Source: Otatea glauca
Taxonomy: Eukaryota; Streptophyta; Magnoliopsida; Poales; Poaceae
NCBI GenBank assembly: GCA_036346275.1
Contig: CM070730.1
Location: 2,976,309 to 3,040,308 of the forward strand
Direction of reading: 5' to 3'
Length of the DNA stretch: 64,000 bases
Notes under the pieces: generated by a model
Databases searched by the model: none
What the model saw: only the letters and a program-made list of their open reading frames with translations
What the model was told of the DNA's origin: nothing
Shown: positions 32,995 to 44,537 of the stretch, piece by piece
Numbering within the stretch: position 1 is the stretch's first letter
Layout: the number at the start of each line of letters is the position of its first letter
Program-made: the position numbers and the translations under genes

Positions 32995-33896
32995 AATTTC
33001 AATTTTTCCTGATTTTTCCATCCCACAAGAAAACCTCGTTCACGCGGACCATTTGGAAGTAGTCCGGCGCAAAAGGTCGTTCACGCGGACTACTTCCAAG
33101 TGGTCCCGTGAACTGACTTTTTATCCTATTTCGATTTTTATTTTTAAAACATAACAAATGATGTTAAAATATTTTCATAAATTTTATGTATTATCCTACA
33201 TATCTTATGATACTCCCATAAATTTTTCATAGCATGAAAATGCATTCTCAATTTTTAAAATTCAGAGAGTGTTTCACGAAATGCCAAAAAGTCTAAAAAT
33301 AAACTTTTTCAAACATTATCATTGAAGATCACTTCCGAGAACTTATTGATATAATTCCGGTCGATCCGCCAAAAAATTCAAATTCTGTTTAAAATTCAAA
33401 TCTCACTAAAAATAAAAATTCGAAATTTATGTAGTAATTTCAATTTTTTCCGGATTTTTCCATCCGCGCAACAGCTTGTTCACGCAGGACCACTTGAAGT
33501 AGTCCGCGCAAAAGGTCGTTCACGCCGGACTACTTCCAAGTGGTCCGGCGTGAACTGACTTTTATCCTATTTCTGATTTTTATTTTTAAAACATAACAAA
33601 TGATGTTAAAATATTTTCATAAATTTTATGTATTATCCTACATATCTTATGATACTCCCATAAATTTTTCATAGCATGAAAATGCATTCTCAATTTTTAA
33701 AATTGAACGTGTTTACTAGAAGTGCCAAAAAGTCTAAAAATAAACTTTTCAAACATTATCATTGAAGATCACTTCGAGAACTTATTGATATAATTCCGGT
33801 CAGATCCGCCAAAAACTTCAAAATCCGGTTTAAAATTCCAAATCTCGCGGTTTTGCGAAATCTCTTGAAAAAATAAAAATCCGAAATATCTGTAGC
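32995..33896 (+). repeat. Two tandem 440-460-bp units with hairpins, inside hAT copy 1
   Basis: Unit 1 (about 32995-33434) and unit 2 (about 33435-33896) share nearly all sequence, including AACATAACAAATGATGTTAAA and GAAGATCACTTC. Unit 1 has 20-base inverted arms at 33046-33065 and 33087-33106. Unit 2 has a 36-base imperfect palindrome at 33519-33554 with 12-base perfect arms (TTCACGCCGGAC). The second hAT copy lacks these units, which accounts for most of its smaller size. Confidence 0.85.
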
Positions 33897-34020
33897 AATT
33901 TCAAATTTTTTTCGGATTTTTTACATCCGGCCGGTCTATGCAAACTCGCTGGGGTCCGAAATCCGAGATTTCGGCGAGATTTCGCCGAATTTCGGCGGTT
34001 TTTGTAACCTTGCTGCTCGC

Positions 34021-34515
34021 TACAAACGAGCTGCATGCCTTGCGCAGATCACGGCCTTCCCTTTCTTTGCTTACCCTACCTGAATTCTCTCCTGCTCACA
34101 TGCATGTGTGCTGAATCAAAAACAAAGTACGCAAGTAAGCATCGGAGTGCTGCCATGTATGCTGCGTTCACGGAAATGTACGTACGATCTTTACAAAAGG
34201 CAGAAAAGACTCGCGAAATAGTAGTAGAGCGAGGCACCGCAGATTTCTTCTGGTCACGGCACAGAATATCATGCATGCAAGGGAGGCGTATATACAGGAG
34301 AGAATGGATCGTTTATCATATTTTAATTAATGTAATTAATCATTTATTCTTTTTGTTTCAAAAAAGACATATGATATTTAGATTCGCATATCAATAAAAC
34401 GTCGAAACGAATGATCAATCACATAAGTAACTAAAAGTAAATCATCGGTTATTATTATATTTGGGACAGCAGCAATTCCCGAGGGTGGCTTTATACTGGA
34501 ACTGTAGTTAATGTG
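34021..34515. other. 3' flank of the OVATE gene
   Basis: No gene recognised. The segment next to 34515 should hold the 3' UTR of the minus-strand OVATE gene. 34316-34345 is rich in TTAATTAATG. Confidence 0.4.
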
Positions 34516-35253
34516 TCAGTGCAGTGCAACTGTGTGGACATTAGCTAGTTCGAGTGCTGTACGAGATTTCTGTGGCCGGGGGAGGGGGTGGCCGCCGGCG
34601 AAGAGCTCCTCCCAGACGTCCGCGAAGGCGCCGAGGATGAGGTGGTGGTGGCGCGCCGAGTTGAGCGAGAGGAAGCGCTGCAGCAGCAACCGCAGCTCGG
34701 CGGCGCCCGTGATCTCGTTCTCCACGACCATCTGCACCATCGACCTCCGGAAGTCGCCCAGCGGGTCGGCCGACTCCGTCACCACCGCCACGCTCTCCTC
34801 CTCCAGGCGCCCGCGGCCACCTCCCCAGTCGCTCGCGCTCCTCCGGTGCCGCGGCCTCCTGCTGCTGCACGACTGAAGTACGCTGCCGCGGGCACTGCCG
34901 TCCTCCCGGACGCCCAGCGCGCGGACACTGCGCTCCAGCTCCCGGAGCTGCCGCAGGAGCGCGTCCACGCTCGGCGTGCCCTCCGCGCTGACGTCCGCGT
35001 CCTGCGAGGCCGGCGCGGCCTTTGTGTTCGCTGTTGACGCCGACGTCGCCGTTGTCATGGTACTTGACGCTGTCAGTGGCGTCGTGACAGCGGAGATATT
35101 GGCAGCGGCGGCGCGTGAGACGACGATGGACACCGACTTGGAGCCGCCGCAGCCGCACATGAAGCCACGCACGGCTACACCCGTGGCCTTCTTCTTCGTC
35201 GTCGTCTTCACGGGTAGGGTCCCGGCCGCACCGCGACGTGTCTTCGCTTTCAT
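34516..35253 (-). CDS. OVATE family protein (single exon, 245 aa)
   Basis: An intronless frame on the minus strand. The start is the ATG at 35251-35253 (MKAKTRRG); no in-frame ATG lies upstream of it. Residues about 1-35 are Lys/Thr/Arg-rich. About 40-90 is an Ala/Ser/Thr low-complexity linker, and 95-113 is a possible short coiled coil (LLRQLRELERSVRALG). The conserved OVATE domain occupies about 154-219, with ESADPLGDFRRSMVQMV, the LLQRFLSLN segment and HHHLILGAFADVWEELF, in the usual C-terminal position. OVATE family proteins are plant transcriptional repressors that bind TALE homeodomain and TRM proteins and affect organ shape and brassinosteroid responses. GC content is very high, as in many grass single-exon genes. 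Which rice paralogue it matches cannot be told by eye. The frame is intact with no sign of decay. Confidence 0.92.
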   Translation of the reverse strand: MKAKTRRGAAGTLPVKTTTKKKATGVAVRGFMCGCGGSKSVSIVVSRAAAANISAVTTPLTASSTMTTATSASTANTKAAPASQDADVSAEGTPSVDALLRQLRELERSVRALGVREDGSARGSVLQSCSSRRPRHRRSASDWGGGRGRLEEESVAVVTESADPLGDFRRSMVQMVVENEITGAAELRLLLQRFLSLNSARHHHLILGAFADVWEELFAGGHPLPRPQKSRTALELANVHTVALH

Positions 35254-36671
35254 GCCTTGGGTTGGGAGCAAGCTGTGCTTATGCTGTTGTTGCGGACTAG
35301 CTAGCTAGTGGAGAGCTAGGGGAAGAAACTAAAGCCTGGGATTAAGAATAGCCGGGTGAAATGCATTACTCCAGGAGTACTACTTTTGTTGTGGGTTCCA
35401 GTTTAGAAGCGTGTGCAGACTGCAGACAATTTACAATTCCGAGTAATTTGATTTGATCAACTGAAAATTAGTATCAGACTAGTGGTTGTTACTTGTTAAG
35501 TGGTCGATGTCAGTTTCTGGTCGATTACCAGGGGTAATAATTGGCGCGAACCATGATGAAACAAACACTGTATCAGCTCGCGGTGGCCGGTTGCCCGGTG
35601 AAAGGAGACGCATTTACCGATTTAATCGTTTCAGACGGGACTTGCTAAATTTCAGTGAGTTCTACAATTACGTTTTCTTCCAGTAATGTCTGTCTTGAGA
35701 TACCGTATGTTTGTATTTGCAAGCGGAGTTGGTGCTAAACGCAGCTAAGGTACGTCAGAAACGAGGCTAAAAAAACATTAGACAAGTGAACCAGCAACGC
35801 TGGCGCAACTTGCAGCGAACAGAACAGAGTAAAAGACAGACAGGAGACAAGGGAAAAGCCAAGAGATGTCAAAACGAAGTGACAGGAGATTTGGACGGGC
35901 CTAACCAATTTCTTTTCAGGATCAGAGGGCCTACTGCAACCAGAAGCAGCTTAAGTAGATTGATGAGATGCACAAGAAACACTGTGCTGGGCGTTCGTTT
36001 GCTTCTTGTCCCATGCATCCGCTGATACATTCCGGTCACGCTAGGCAAAGTGGCCGTGTGTGTCGCTCATCATGTGCTCAACAGAAGGTTACCAAACTTG
36101 CCATATACTCCTGCATCCTAATCGAGATTCATGTAGTAATATATTTGGATTAGTTTTAAGCATCGGTTTCACTCGGACATAATGAGCTAGGTCACTTGCA
36201 TAAGAGACAGACAAAACAGCAGGTGTGACACAACACTTCTTTTTTAGAGAGGAGGGAGAAATCATCAGGTGATGGCCATACAGCACAGCCAAAACTGCTT
36301 CATTCGAGTGTGCTTCGGCCGGCCTATTCTGTCGCCTGCCTTTTGACTCCAGCACAGGAATTCGATCAGACATCGTGTCCTGGTAAAAGCCGAGAGCTGC
36401 TGTTTCAAATGCATCTTGTGGTGATTGGAAACAAGAGTGGTGGCGGTCGGTGCAATGGAGTGGAATTGAAAGTCTCAATGATGCCTTCATGGCTTATGTC
36501 TGCTTGTAGCTAACAACGGGTTCTACTACAGCTGTTGCCAAATGATGCCATCGGCACCCTGCTCGATCTTCTCTTCCGGGCTACGGCCCAAGAGGCCTCT
36601 ATATGCCTGCCCAAGAGTCTCTTTACTTTTAAAATAGCCTGCCAAAATACTAATTAGGTTGCTTCTCTGTC
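35254..36671. other. Upstream of the OVATE gene and intergenic
   Basis: 35254-35400 should contain the OVATE promoter and 5' UTR (minus strand). Beyond this I see no gene. The open frame at 36089-36490 (minus) has no recognisable domain. Confidence 0.4.
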
Positions 36672-36679
36672 CCAAGTAT

Positions 36680-37869
36680 TAGGGTTGGGCATTCGGTTAA
36701 TTCGATTTAAAAAAATTTTAGTTTTTGAAATCTGATAACCGAACTAGGTTAAAAATCAAACCGAATTAACCGAATCAAATCGGTTCGGTTAATTCGGTTT
36801 TTCGGTTAACCGAAATTCTTTGAACCAAGCTAATGCCAGTGAACCAAGCTAGCTAATACTCTCAGGTCCAGTGAAACAAGCTAGCTAAATTCCATCAAGA
36901 CACGATGGAATTTATGATGTACTCCAGTCCAGGCACGTGTTTAGCAATATCCTTTTTCATGTTTTCTATTTTCAATGAAGTAAATCCATTTTTTTTACTG
37001 CATGTTGGCTCAATTACGATCTGAAGATTGACATTTCAAGATTTAACAAAGCGGGAGATGTTCTCACCAACATTTTGAAGTATACCTGCAAGTTGATGTG
37101 TGCAAGTGTAAACTGTAATTACTTTTTCACTACCTCTCTGGAAGTAGCAGGCTAGAAACTTTTCACACTTCACAGCGAGGCGACACTGAGGGAGGCATCG
37201 GCGGTGGCATTGGGGGAGGCAGCACCGAGGGAGGCGGCGTCGGCAGCAACACGGAAGACTGGAGGGGAGGGGAGAAGAGACAAGCGTGACCTTCTCATTT
37301 TTGAAGCCCGTGCAGATGTTGCTGAGCTCCTTATCGACGTGGAGGCGCTCCTGCTTCTTGTTGTGGCAGTTGTGTACGTCGCTGATGAAGACCGACTGCC
37401 CCCGCATCCCCGAGAGCGACATCTCCCCGCCGTCCGGCCGCCGCCGCTTCTAGAAAGCCCAGGTCCGCGCGCCGCCGCTTCTAGAAAGCTCAGATCCGCG
37501 CGCCGTCGCATGAGATCTGGGCGCCGAGCAGCACCCCTCGCGCCCAAATCGGATGAATCGGCGCGTGGAGGTAGGGGTTGCTGCACCGAGAGGGGAAGAT
37601 CCAGGAGAGTGCGATTGGAGATTTGGATTTGGGAAACGAGTGAACCTGCGGCCTGCGGGAGTCGGGACTCGGTTGCGATGCGAGGAAATGGCCTGATGGC
37701 CCGGATGGGAACCGACCGAGCGAGAATCGGTAAACCGGTTTTTTGGGTTTTGAAATTACAAAACCGAACCGCAAACTGAAAACCGAATAGTACTAAAATA
37801 AAAACCAAATATTAAAAAAAATCAAAATAATCGGTTAATTCAGTTTTGATTTAAAAGTGCCCACCCCTA
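36680..37869. mobile_element. Gene-capturing non-autonomous hAT-like element (Pack-type)
   Basis: Ends TAGGGTTGGGCA and, inverted, TAGGGGTGGGCAC are flanked by 8-mers CCAAGTAT (36672-36679) and CCAGGTAT (37870-37877), matching at 7 of 8 positions. Subterminal AT-rich stretches full of CGGTTAA/AACCGAA words lie on both sides. Between them is a GC-rich core (about 37140-37745) unlike the flanks, containing the first coding exon and leader of an AP-2 alpha-adaptin gene on the minus strand. No transposase is present. Confidence 0.75.
37291..37422 (-). pseudogene. Captured first coding exon of AP-2 complex alpha-adaptin
   Basis: From the ATG at 37422 (minus strand) the frame reads SGMRGQSVFISDVHNC and continues with QERLHVDKELSNI and FKNEK, closely matching the conserved N-terminus of plant AP-2 alpha-adaptin (large subunit of the clathrin adaptor at the plasma membrane). 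After 44 residues AAG is followed by GTCACG, the position of an intron start. The GC-rich stretch upstream to about 37745 looks like the original 5' UTR and contains a near-duplicated segment with CTTTCTAGAAGCGGCGGC (37446-37500). Several changes from the usual sequence and the lack of all later exons show it is a fragment. It lies inside the hAT-like element. Confidence 0.82.
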
Positions 37870-37877
37870 CCAGGTAT

Positions 37878-38555
37878 TAATTTTGCCCGAATAGAGCACC
37901 CTCTTCTACATATCACTGCTCGGTCCATCGGGCGTACATAAATCTGTGAAAGCCCAAAAGCACAGTTATATGTCGTACTGCTAGCTCTCTATTTCATCTG
38001 CCACCCTACCTTCTAGTCCCTGTGATGTGAAAAAAAGTGTTTTGACTTTTGAGACTGCAGATGCGGAGGTCTTTTCCCCGGCCAACACTAGCGTCGCCAT
38101 CTGTGCAAGTGAGCCGTTCTTTTCCAATCACTCTGGTCAGGTTCCCCGTTCCCATCTCGCAAATCCGCCTCTCCTCACGTTCGCCTTATGAGTAATTCAG
38201 TCCCTGCCGTTGGAAAACGACGCATCCAACAAGGAGAGCATAAAGTGCACCACCAATCGGGAGTCTGAATGTGCAATCCATCTTAGCTAGAGGCGCCCCT
38301 CTTAAGCAACTGGTTTCGTGGATTGCTTCGCAGTCATGTCTTTCAGATCGAGATGTGGCCTGCTTGCTTAATTGATCGATTGCTAATTGGCTAGGATAAG
38401 TGTTGGACTCCAGTGACCAGTGACATAACTGAGCTGATGGTTTTGGACAAAAGAAAAGGTTGGTGAGGAGTGTGGACACCAATTCGCCAAGCTAGGCTAG
38501 ATTAAAGGTTAGGTCCAGTGGAGAATCGTAGTAGATGCCTGTGCGGGGTAAACTA
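37878..38555. other. Intergenic, no gene recognised
   Basis: Only short open frames without known domains. Confidence 0.4.
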
Positions 38556-38556
38556 T

Positions 38557-38785
38557 GGGGGTGTTTGGGATAGCTCCAGCTCCACCAAAATCCGTGGAGT
38601 TGGTGGAGCAGATTCTAGCTCAGAAATTTATGGGCTGAGTTTGAGTCATGTACATTAAGAGTGTTTAGGTGGGTCATCTTGTTTACATTTTAGACTAAAA
38701 ATATAAACTTAATTCACTTTATTTTAGCCTTTGTGCTCCAAATTTCTGAAGTGGGTTTAATCTGAAAGCTATACCAAACAGGGCC
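38557..38785. mobile_element. Candidate MITE
   Basis: Left end GGGGGTGTTTGGGATAGCT and inverted right end GGCCCTGTTTGGTATAGCT share GTTTGG-ATAGCT. The interior is AT-rich and non-coding. The target duplication is ambiguous (TAT on both sides). Confidence 0.6.
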
Positions 38786-38809
38786 TATATCATTTTTTTA
38801 GCCGGGCCG

Positions 38810-39670
38810 GCCAAGGATGACCGGCCAAATTTTATTTAGATCAAGAGAGCAAATTGAACAGAGCACAAACATTGTCGACAGATAGGATATCAACTTAACC
38901 ACACAAGACAAACGACATAAACAACCGAAACTCCACACACAAGATTCAAACTCCTAAACAACAGGGACACACCGAGCAGACCTTCTCAGGATTACAAATT
39001 GGACTCCTTGAAGAAACCTGCAGCTCTCCAAGACCACAGTTCCTCCTTGATGCCCCCACAACAAATCTGTTGATGTCTTGCTCTCCGCACGAAACACTAG
39101 CACATTTCGTTCTTTTCAGATGGGCCAAAGGATGAGGATCACCAGAGAGTTAAAGGCTCGTCGGAACCTGTTGTGGAAGCATGTCTGAGCTGCACACCAC
39201 CAAAGTTCTAGGTCCAACTCGTCTATTGCTGGGACAACAAAAGGGACATTTAGCCATTCTTGGATAAGGGTCCAAATGAGCCTGGTGTAGCTGTAGCAGG
39301 CAAATAAATACATGCAGGTTTTCGGTTCCGCAAACAGAGGACGCAGCAAAGTTGATGAAGCCACCCTCGCTTCAGCAAGTTATCCGACGCTGATGCCGTC
39401 CACCGGATGCTATCCCTCATAGCAGGGGAGAGAGATTGCACCTCTGATACCTCTGATCCAGCGACGTTGATGCAGTCTCGCTGCAACTGAAAGCCCCAGC
39501 TTCCTGACGTGGCTGAAGAGAGCCGGTGCAAAGGAGGCAATTGGACCATCAGGCAACCAATTGGATTGCCAGAAGTCCGTCCCCGTGTCGTCCTCCAGGT
39601 ACAGCTATATTTTGCAGGAGCCCTGGAGCTAGTTCTATTTTTATGGGGCCAAGATCTTGTCACGCTTGTG
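38810..39670 (-). pseudogene. 3' remnant of a LINE (L1-type non-LTR element)
   Basis: The minus-strand frames shift but together show the C-terminal zinc-binding region that follows reverse transcriptase in plant L1 elements: DSIRWTASAS, CLRNRKPACIYLPA (shifted frame), LIWTLIQEWLNVP, FNSLVILILWPI and, in a further frame, a GLGELQVSS-type end. Several frameshifts and stops break it, and the RT core is absent. The 3' UTR probably runs to about 38810. Confidence 0.7.
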
Positions 39671-39779
39671 AGATCCTTTCCTCTCTTCCATCCACTTCAT
39701 TTTTTGGTGGATAAATGCTCCAGGGGATACACATCAAATCATCAGTGTACTCATGTATACGGCAGATTATGAAATAAAT

Positions 39780-40015
39780 AAAGGAGGATTGTGAAAGATA
39801 AGGACTACAGGCTGCTTAAAAAATTGTTCTTGTAATGTAATTGATGGTGTTGGTCGTTAGTTTTTTTTATCGAATTCAGCTGATAGGGGCTACGGTTATT
39901 CGTTAAGTTTACTTTTTATTGTTTTGTCTACTTGTCCTTCATTGTCTGTCTCGTTGTTATTTTTTTTTAATACAAAGACACTAGATCTGCGGTTCTCGAA
40001 AAAAAGAAAAAAATG
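39780..40015 (+). mobile_element. Candidate LINE 3' end, plus strand
   Basis: T-rich sequence followed by AATACAAAGACACTAGATCTGC, then TTCTCGAAAAAAAG and a run of A. This is the style of tail seen at the 3' ends of many grass LINE-derived insertions. No coding part is attached. Confidence 0.45.
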
Positions 40016-40934
40016 TTTCGTTGGATGTGACACATGAATGTATTCTTAGTGCCTCACTAAGCAGTTGTCTTGTATTATGATGACACTGGACAGCTCGTCC
40101 TACTTGAAAAAACAGAGAGATTGGGTCCACTGGTCCTAAACACCTAGGGCAAGATTTTGGCCGCTATTTCCTATTCATATCTTAGCTAAGAAAAAGGGAA
40201 AGGTACGCGCACTGACGCACTGATCAGCTCTATCTACGACGGCAACAGTGGCGAATGGCGCCATGCCTTGGCGTTTTTCCGATAGGGTGATTCGTTACAG
40301 TGAGGTCTATATCTAGGCCTAGTCACGGGTGATGGATCAAACACCATGCATCTCAATTCTCAAATCGATCCCCTTTCCACAGTTCCACCTCCTGATCCAC
40401 GGCTGACGCCAACAGGCGCGCGCGCGCATCCACCCAATAAAAAACCCGAGGATAATACAGTTCTCTTCTTCTAACTCGGTGGACGTATCAGCTGGGACGC
40501 GTAGACGAACAGTTGGCCACCGCCGCGCGTTTGCGTGTGGAACTCACGCAATTCAGGGGGGCAATGGTGAGGACTGACGACGCGCGTGCGCGGCGGCCGG
40601 TCGAGTGGACGTCAAAACCCAGCGGGTGCCGGTGGAGGCTAGGCGAGGCCGGCCGGCATCCACTTCCCACCAACAATCGCTTTTGCCATTCTGACTACTC
40701 GCGTCACCCTCGTAAATCTTAAGCTAAAAGTCCAGCGCTAGTAAAAGACAAGAAATCATGGTGTTAAAACGAATCGAATCCCTGGTGGAATGCTCTTGCT
40801 ACCTGTTGACAGTTGACTGTGATGTAACTCATGGGTCATCTGTAAACATATATACATACGTACGTACGTATACATACATATATACACATACATATATACA
40901 TATATTTATTCACAGCCTTTGTATGCTAGGTATG
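40016..40934. other. Intergenic, with TA/CA microsatellite
   Basis: No gene recognised. 40500-40660 is GC-rich but carries no known domain. 40850-40910 is a TACATA/ACGTACGT-type simple repeat. Confidence 0.45.
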
Positions 40935-42500
40935 TGTGGCGACCCGCATAATTAATCTAGGATAACGACGGTAACCTTGCCATTAATTTTGAGTTAATTA
41001 TACTGATTTGGGTATATTAGCTAACAAAACATTGAACGAACCCGACGTTTTATCAGTTAATACAACGAATTCAGAGTGTTGAAACAAAACAATAATTAAA
41101 GACTGAAATGGAAACTTTATTACATTCCATTACCATACAGGCTACAAGTTCAGTACATAATAAAACAAATGATCCAAGTATTACATACATGTAATACCAA
41201 AAGTACTAATTATTTCCTGGCCTGACGAAGGTGAAGTGCTATCTTTCATCATTCTAATTCTCCTGGTAGACCTCATCAAAGTAACAATGATCTTGTGGTT
41301 GCTCCTCATCCCATGTCTCGTAAGCGAGTCCATTGGAATCCATGTTTCAACCGAAAGATTGACCTTCGAAACCATTCTCTAAGCAAAGAGGAATTTAGTA
41401 AGAGTAAGTACAAAAGTACTCAGCAAACATTAATAGCAAAATACATTATATGAAGTTTTACTCCACATCCAACTCAAATATTGACCACACCCACCTGGTG
41501 TATCCCTTCCTCAAAACTATTTTTAGAAAATAGGGTTTTAATTAGAAAAGTGGAGTTGTGAATTTTAATTTTTCCAAAATTATTACTAGCACCCGTAAAT
41601 GAGGCAGACTTAGCTTTCGTAGCCTCAAATCCAGGAGACGGACATGAATTCATGATTTGACCTTGCGCAGTTTGTACCACTTTACCCATAGTGATCTCAA
41701 CCGCAGTTGAGAACCCAGAACGTTTATCACTAATAAGGTATTAGATCTCCAACCCTGATAGCCAATGAGTAGTGGTGGCCTCGACTGTTTCCCCACTTAC
41801 TCTCATCTTATCAGTTATTCTCCCGACTAATTACGCAGTACAGTACTCCAACTACTCAACGCAATACAATACATAGTACTGTACTCCAACTAATCAGCAC
41901 AGTATTGTACTCCGACTAACCATAGTAGTACTCACCTCATTGCGTCAAATATAGCGCCATGTAAATCACTGCTGGTCTTGTGTCCCTCACTGGGCCTCCG
42001 ACCTATCCTAGCTTTACACCACTCATAGATACTTACTCTTACCTAATGTGGATATCATAACACCATCATAGGACAATCTTTTCTAATCGTTTTCACACAC
42101 TATGGTTGATACTAGAATTATGGCTCATTGTTCGAATATAGTGGTTTATCCTTATATCATATCCTATGTAGATGGCCCCTTCGGCAATATCCAAATATGG
42201 CACCCTCTACCCACCTCAATATACCTCACACCGACTTCACCTGTCAGGTGAACCAAATCAACATATTCATAAATTATTAGACTGCATCGACAGTCTATCA
42301 TTTCTTTTGATTACCAACAACCAAACACTGCCGCAACAACCCACAATTACCATCTTTCCAATAGTACCCGATTTAGGGTTTTAGATTTTAAAAGATAAAT
42401 TTTTTCATGCAGTGATGATTTCTGAAAGTATTCCAAAAAAGTTTCATAAATATGACCAAAGGAAGTTTGCCTGGATTTTGATAAAGATATTCATCCTCAC
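40935..42500 (-). repeat. Family A repeat, copy 2
   Basis: Begins with TGTGGCGACCCGCATAATTA like copy 1 at 792 and keeps the same order of shared blocks (polyA-signal-like AT tract, AAGTACTCAGCAA, TTTGTACCACTTTACCCA, ATGACCAAAGGAAG). It is diverged from copy 1. It is followed at 43031 by a hAT insertion and at 45665 by a solo gypsy LTR, which together interrupt the same old element. Confidence 0.55.
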
Positions 42501-43022
42501 ACGGTTGATATTGAAGATCAGCGGGCCAATTGGAATTAATTTCTAAAATTACATTAATACCATATTTTAGTGGATAATAATTTTTTTACATATTTTAAGG
42601 CGTCCAACCTCATTTTCTTAATATTTTAAGATTTATAAAATTTACATTGCGATTTTTAAGACCTTATTTGATTTTTATTTCGTCGTGCTTGAGTTAACGG
42701 TCCGACCGACTGAAATTAACGTTCTTAATATATTTCATCTGATTTGATTTATTTTAAATCTTGTACAGATACAGATAATTATTATGTTATCTTATTTACT
42801 AAAATTTCAATTTTCTTGTTTTTCTCTTATTTTATTTTTGTGATAATTTATTACTTGCAGTAGTTTTCCTCGATTTTTTTCTACGACTAGATACTCATTT
42901 TTACGTGTTACAAAAATTTTACCATTTTCCTATTTTTCTCTTTCTTCTTTTTTTTCCTTTCTTCCTCCTTTTTCTCCCAACCTTATCTCTTCAACCGAGC
43001 GGCTCTTCTCTCAGTTCACTGG
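42501..43022. other. AT-rich sequence, probably family A interior
   Basis: No coding signal; rich in TTTTC and TTATTT. It ends in the target duplication of hAT copy 2. Confidence 0.35.
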
Positions 43023-43030
43023 CTCCCTCC

Positions 43031-44529
43031 CAAGGATTCAAATTTCTTTTTCGGATAAAATACCGCCCTGACCGGATTCCGAAATTTTGGCGATTTTCGG
43101 GTATTTCGGACAAATCTCGTCTGAAATTCAAAAAAAAATTCAAATCCGATTTGTTTTGTACCGAGAAAAAAACGAAATTCGCCGAAAAATACCGAAATTT
43201 TGGACGAAATACTCAAAATTTTGGTATTTTTGCAATGGAAAAAAGTGAGTCAAATGATGTCAAAATTTTTAAATTGTTTTTGGATAGTCCTAACACATTG
43301 ATGATATTGCCATAAAATTTGAGATTATTCTGAAGTCTGTGGAATTTTAAAAAATTCAAACATTGCTACTGTCGTGATAAAACACTAACCGATAATTTTG
43401 AACCGAATGCAAAATGGTTCAAACCACGTTATAAACATTTGAAATTTTTTTGGAATGGTTATGATGTATATTTAATGCTTTAATAAAATTTTCAGATGAT
43501 GATCAAACTATATGAATTTTTAAAAATTAGAACAGTACTACTGCCCAGTTAAAAGGCTTACCGGCAAACTTGAACAAAATGAAAAACTATGTAAACTACG
43601 TTAAAAATTTTGAATTTTTTTGTGGATGGTCATGATGTAACATTAATGTTTATTTAAAATTTTTAGATGATGATCATTCTCAAATAATGTTTAAAAATTC
43701 AGACAGTGCTACATCCTGATAAAAGTCTGATGATCAATACATATATTTGCTTTAGCAATAAAAAAATATTTATTTTTTTTTAAAATTATAAAGAATGGTG
43801 ATAAGGAAGTTCTTAATATCTAATAAAAGTTTTGAATCATAATAACACTCCAGTGAATTTATAAAATTCTTACAAGGCACAGTACCATTTATGTTCTTTT
43901 CTTTTTGATTTTTGAAATATAATATAACAAACGAAGTTCAATGCTTACATAGATTTGATTGACCAAAAAAAATGTTAATTTTTTTTAAAAAATTTATATA
44001 ATTGTAATGAGTCAATTATTAATCTCTCATAAAAATTTAGATCATAATCACACTCAAGAAAATTTATAAAATTCTGACAATGTAACTGTCCCAATTATGT
44101 TCATTCTATTTTGGATTTTTTAAAGATAACAAATGAAGTTAAATTATTTTGAAATTTTTTATGTATGATCATAAACTACTAAGGATATTACCATAAAAAT
44201 TTCATATTATTATCAAGCATTTTAAATTTTATAAAAATCTGACAGTATTTCTGCCAAAATTTTAAAATGTCTAAATAATTCGGTTTTTCAACAAATTTTC
44301 ATAGGATATGACTTTCCTAAGGGTTATTGGACCAAATCTGGCCCTAAATGTTTCAAAATCGGCAAAAAAAAACATCAAATTTCGGCGAAATTTCGTCGAG
44401 AAAAACCAAAATTTTGGGTTACGGTAGCATTTTCAAAAAAAATTTATTTATTTCCCGGCCGATACTTTAGATTTTGGGGTGGTCCGAAATCTAAAATTTT
44501 ACCAAAATTCGACGAGATTTGGAACCCTG
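43031..44529. mobile_element. Non-autonomous hAT element, copy 2 (1.5 kb)
   Basis: Ends CAAGGATTC and, inverted, CAGGGTTCC. The perfect 8-bp duplication CTCCCTCC lies at 43023-43030 and 44530-44537. The interior follows copy 1 (31779-34012) block by block, including the array of about 170 bp period (around 43290, 43460, 43640, 43810) and the terminal TTTCGGCGAAATTTCG-like words. It lacks the duplicated hairpin units of copy 1. No transposase. Confidence 0.82.
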
Positions 44530-44537
44530 CTCCCTCC

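Larger units (their letters stand above)
31779..34012. mobile_element. Non-autonomous hAT element, copy 1 (2.2 kb), with internal tandem array
   Basis: Ends CAGGGTTTCGG and, inverted, CAAGGTTACAA are hAT-like (CA-R-GGTT). The flanking 8-bp duplication CTGCTCGC is perfect (31771-31778 and 34013-34020). Just inside both ends are stretches of TTTCGGCGAAATTTCG-type words that can pair with each other. The interior is AT-rich with a degenerate array of about 170-bp period, then two copies of a 440-460-bp unit. There is no transposase. A shorter sister copy lies at 43031-44529. Confidence 0.82.

Noticed and set aside
31772..34022. A 9-bp MULE-type duplication (TGCTCGC-C/T-A) for hAT copy 1
   Set aside because: Shifting the ends by two bases gives perfect 8-bp duplications and CAGGG/CAAGG ends in both copies, which fits hAT better.
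36089..36490. Minus-strand frame of 133 codons
   Set aside because: No recognisable domain, no splice or promoter context, and average intergenic composition.
37036..37808. A single protein spanning the GC-rich core of the gene-capturing element
   Set aside because: Only the 44 residues from 37422 match a known protein; the rest is leader, intron-like or out of frame.
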